DNA of 64,000 nucleotides, taken from Aestuariirhabdus litorea (lineage in GTDB: Bacteria > Pseudomonadota > Gammaproteobacteria > Pseudomonadales > Aestuariirhabdaceae). The position numbers were made by a program, and so were the translations under genes. The DNA lies in contig NZ_QWEZ01000001.1 of assembly GCF_003864255.1 (NCBI RefSeq), positions 1,798,001 to 1,862,000 on the forward strand, written 5' to 3'. Positions within the stretch are counted from its first letter, which is position 1. Each line of letters starts with the position of its first letter. Of the stretch, positions 61,722-64,000 are shown piece by piece. Under the pieces are notes generated by a model. That model was given only the letters and a program-made list of their open reading frames with translations. It did no database searches and was not told the origin of the DNA.

Positions 61722-62927
61722 ATGAACCCCGATCTCTCTACCCTGCACCCCTATCCGTTCGAGAAGCTGGCGAAGCTGAAAGCGGGGGTCACCCCCCCGG
61801 CGGACCGACCCCACATTGCCCTCTCCATCGGCGAACCCAAACACCAGGCTCCCCCCTTTGTCACCGACTACCTGGCCGCAAACCTGACCGGGCTCAGCCA
61901 CTACCCCACCACCCTCGGCACCCCTGAACTGCGCGAAACCATCGGCCACTGGCTGCAGCAGCGATTTAAGCTGAACCGCGCACCGGACGCCGCCAGCGAG
62001 GTGATTCCGGTCAACGGCACCCGCGAAGCCCTGTTCTCCTTTACCCAGGCGCTGGTCAACCGCCATTTACCCGCACCTCGGGTACTGATGCCGGCCCCCT
62101 TTTACCAGATTTACGAAGGGGCCAGCCTGCTGGCGGGTGCCGAGTGCCAATACCTGCCCTGCCTCGAGGAAAACGGCTTCCTGCCCGACTACGAGGCGGT
62201 CAGTGAAACGCAGTGGCAGCAGTGCCAGCTGCTGTTTCTCTGCTCCCCGGGCAACCCCACCGGTGCGGTTACCCCGCTGGCCACCTTGCACAAACTGATC
62301 GAACTGGCGGATCGCTACGACTTCGTGATCGCCTCCGACGAGTGCTACTCCGAGATCTACCCCGACGAGGCTCAGCCGCCGGTGGGGCTACTGGAAGCCT
62401 GCGCTCGGCTGGGACGAGATGACTACCGCCGTTGCGTGGTGTTCCATAGCCTGTCGAAGCGTTCCAATCTGCCCGGCCTGCGCTCCGGCTTTGTGGCGGG
62501 CGATGCCAGCCTGCTCAAGCCCTACCTGCTCTATCGCACCTACCACGGCTGCGCCATGCCCCTGCAGCACCAGCAGGCCAGCATCCTGGCCTGGCGGGAT
62601 GAGGAGCACGTGCTGGGCAACCGCCGCCTCTACCGGCAGAAGTTTGCCGAGTTCAAGGCGATCCTTGGCGACCTCTGCCGGGTCGAGTTGCCCGATGCCG
62701 GCTTTTACCTGTGGCTGCAAACCCCCGCCGGATACAGTGACGAAACCTTTGCCCGCGAGCTGTTCGCACGGCAAAATATCACCGTGCTGCCCGGCAGCTA
62801 CCTCGCACGGGAGGTTAGTGGCGCCAACCCCGGCGCCAACCGGGTACGGATGGCACTGGTCGCCTCGCTGGAGGAGTGCCGGGAAGCGGCCCTGCGCATT
62901 CAATCCTTTCTACAGAGCAACGACTGA
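61722..62927 (+). CDS. dapC: Succinyldiaminopimelate transaminase
   Basis: A PLP aminotransferase of the succinylase route of lysine and diaminopimelate synthesis, 401 residues. The Schiff-base lysine is Lys246 in HSLSKRSNLPGLRSGF. LSHYPTTLGTPELRETIGHWL and SPGNPTGAV are fold-type-I signatures. Met at 61716 is an alternative start. Many gammaproteobacteria use ArgD for this step. The presence next to dapD supports the DapC assignment. Confidence 0.93.
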   Translation: MNPDLSTLHPYPFEKLAKLKAGVTPPADRPHIALSIGEPKHQAPPFVTDYLAANLTGLSHYPTTLGTPELRETIGHWLQQRFKLNRAPDAASEVIPVNGTREALFSFTQALVNRHLPAPRVLMPAPFYQIYEGASLLAGAECQYLPCLEENGFLPDYEAVSETQWQQCQLLFLCSPGNPTGAVTPLATLHKLIELADRYDFVIASDECYSEIYPDEAQPPVGLLEACARLGRDDYRRCVVFHSLSKRSNLPGLRSGFVAGDASLLKPYLLYRTYHGCAMPLQHQQASILAWRDEEHVLGNRRLYRQKFAEFKAILGDLCRVELPDAGFYLWLQTPAGYSDETFARELFARQNITVLPGSYLAREVSGANPGANRVRMALVASLEECREAALRIQSFLQSND

Positions 62928-62929
62928 CG

Positions 62930-63283
62930 ATGGTTACCCTTTACGGCATCAAAAACTGCGACACCATGAAAAAGGCCCGCACCTGGCTTGACCAACAGGG
63001 GATCGAGTATCGCTTCCACGATTACAAAACCGAGGGGGTTCCGGCCGAGGAGTTTGCCGGACACCTCCAGCAGCTGGGCTGGGAGGCGCTGGTCAACCGG
63101 CGCGGCACCACCTGGCGCAAACTCCCCGAGGCGGTCCGTGAGGGTACCAGCGCAGCGACCGCACTGGCCCTGATCTGCGAGCACAGCTCCCTTATCAAAC
63201 GGCCACTGCTGGTCGCCGGCGAGCACCGCCTGCTGGGCTTCAACGCGGATCAGTACGCCGCCTTTTTTGACGCCCAGCCCTAA
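62930..63283 (+). CDS. yffB: ArsC/Spx-family protein (YffB-like)
   Basis: A 117-residue thioredoxin-fold protein starting MVTLYGIKNCDTMKKARTWL, with the single cysteine Cys10 typical of YffB rather than the CX2C pair of Spx. It has GTTWRKLP and the conserved IKRPLLV ending of the arsenate-reductase-like family. It lies 2 bp after dapC, and its relatives next to dapC and dapE or dapD are common. The enzymatic activity is unproven, although glutathione-dependent reduction has been suggested for relatives. Confidence 0.88.
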   Translation: MVTLYGIKNCDTMKKARTWLDQQGIEYRFHDYKTEGVPAEEFAGHLQQLGWEALVNRRGTTWRKLPEAVREGTSAATALALICEHSSLIKRPLLVAGEHRLLGFNADQYAAFFDAQP

Positions 63284-63335
63284 CCCGACTTCCACCCTTG
63301 GCAATCACCCTTCCGATTCAACAACAGGACTTCCC

Positions 63336-64000
63336 ATGAGCAACCCATTTTTCAGCTTCGCCCTCGGCATAGGTACCAAAAACAGCAAGGGCGAATGGCT
63401 TGAGGTCTACTATCCCAACCCACTGTTCGACCCTTGCCAGGAGCTGGTCAGCCGACTCGGTGAAGCGGTCGGCTACCAGGGGGGCAACCAGACCATCGAG
63501 TTGAACCAGGAGCAACTCAACGACCTTCGAGACCTGGTGGCCGACACCACCGATTTCCACGAGCAGTCCGCCATCCTCGATGAGCTGGTCCAGAGTCAAC
63601 AGCCTGCGGTGGCCACCTTCCTGGAGACCGACAGCGCCCCCACCACCACACCGGAGGCCTACCTCAAGCTGCACCTGATCTCCCACCGCTACGTCAAACC
63701 CCACGGCACCAACCTCACCGGCATCTTCCCGCTGCTGCCCAACGTAGCCTGGACCAACCAGGGCGCCATTGACCTCAGTGAGCTGCCCCGGCGCCAGCTG
63801 CAGGCCCGTGCCCGCGGCGAGCTGCTGGAGGTCGCCTCCGTCGACAAGTTCCCCAAGATGACCAACTACGTGGTGCCCGCCGGTGTGCGCATCGCCCACA
63901 CCGCCCGCGTGCGCCTGGGTGCCTACATTGGCGAAGGCACCACCATCATGCACGAGGGCTTTGTGAACTTTAACGCCGGCACCGAAGGCACCAGCATGGT
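63336..64000 (+). CDS. dapD: 2,3,4,5-tetrahydropyridine-2,6-dicarboxylate N-succinyltransferase (partial)
   Basis: The succinyl-CoA-dependent acyltransferase of the lysine pathway. The ATG at 63336 has a CAGGA site. The 221 codons present, before the window cuts the gene, cover the N-terminal domain (FSFALGIGTKNSKGEWLEVYYP) and the first left-handed beta-helix coils (TNYVVPAGVRIAHTARVRLGAYIGEGTTIM). The Pseudomonas-type enzyme has about 344 residues, so roughly a third is missing. It follows yffB by 52 bp. Confidence 0.96.
   Translation, partial: MSNPFFSFALGIGTKNSKGEWLEVYYPNPLFDPCQELVSRLGEAVGYQGGNQTIELNQEQLNDLRDLVADTTDFHEQSAILDELVQSQQPAVATFLETDSAPTTTPEAYLKLHLISHRYVKPHGTNLTGIFPLLPNVAWTNQGAIDLSELPRRQLQARARGELLEVASVDKFPKMTNYVVPAGVRIAHTARVRLGAYIGEGTTIMHEGFVNFNAGTEGTSM

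Noticed and set aside
59117-61723. A long open minus-strand frame (about 868 codons) opposite glnD
   Set aside because: It is antisense to a clearly conserved glnD, has no recognisable domain, and arises because GC-rich codon third positions remove stop codons from one opposite frame. The same applies to open frames opposite alaS (8145-10268), dnaE (39883-42015) and pyrG (34162-35829).

Overview
The window is about 64 kb of chromosomal DNA, fairly GC-rich, almost entirely coding, from a gammaproteobacterium. The housekeeping order matches the well-known blocks recA-recX-alaS-(lysC)-csrA-tRNASer-tRNAArg array, mutS/fdxA/rpoS/nlpD/pcm/surE/truD/ispF/ispD/ftsB/eno/kdsA/pyrG, tilS-accA-dnaE-rnhB-lpxB-lpxA-fabZ-lpxD-skp-bamA-rseP-dxr-cdsA-uppS-frr-pyrH-tsf-rpsB, and map-glnD-dapC-yffB-dapD. 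Protein sequences (FdxA between mutS and rpoS, LysC next to csrA, RpoS, BamA) look like the Pseudomonadales/Oceanospirillales side of the class. I cannot name the genus from sequence alone.

Region 1 (1-5.8 kb) is a dispersed tRNA array. One tRNA-Ser(GCU) and four near-identical tRNA-Arg(ACG) genes sit on the minus strand. E. coli has the same gene set (serV-argVYZQ) in one compact operon. Here the array is split by a glutathionylspermidine synthetase/amidase gene, an acyl-CoA dehydrogenase gene and a frame-broken sulfotransferase. Each tRNA-Arg block has its own TTGACT-N17-TATAGT promoter and a near-identical terminator. Downstream of some copies lies a repeat with a truncated tRNA 3' end and a hairpin whose stem shows compensatory base changes.

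Region 2 (5.8-10.2 kb) holds csrA, lysC and alaS. Region 3 (10.3-19.4 kb) is an accessory stretch inserted between alaS and recX. It encodes a beta-hydroxyacid dehydrogenase, a PilZ protein, TapT, and a five-gene catabolic operon. That operon encodes a haloacetate/fluoroacetate dehalogenase-like hydrolase, a D-2-hydroxyacid dehydrogenase, a fumarylacetoacetase-family enzyme, a class III aminotransferase and a glutamine-synthetase-family ligase. A predicted secreted protein follows on the other strand. A tract of nine GGGGTCA heptamers lies just upstream of a candidate promoter here.

Region 4 (19.4-38.4 kb) covers DNA repair and SOS response (recX, recA with a LexA box, mutS), stationary-phase control (rpoS, nlpD), a DUF368/PopT-type lipid-carrier transporter, isoaspartyl repair, tRNA modification, isoprenoid synthesis, cell division, glycolysis, KDO and CTP synthesis, tilS and accA. 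Region 5 (38.5-57.8 kb) covers DNA polymerase III alpha, lipid A synthesis, outer-membrane assembly, the site-2 protease RseP, isoprenoid and phospholipid precursors, and the translation genes frr, pyrH, tsf and rpsB. Region 6 (58-64 kb) runs on the plus strand: map, glnD, dapC, yffB and the 5' part of dapD, which is cut by the window end.

No insertion sequence, integrase, phage gene, CRISPR array or rRNA gene was seen. The most unusual material is the tRNA-Arg repeat architecture and the dehalogenase-containing operon.
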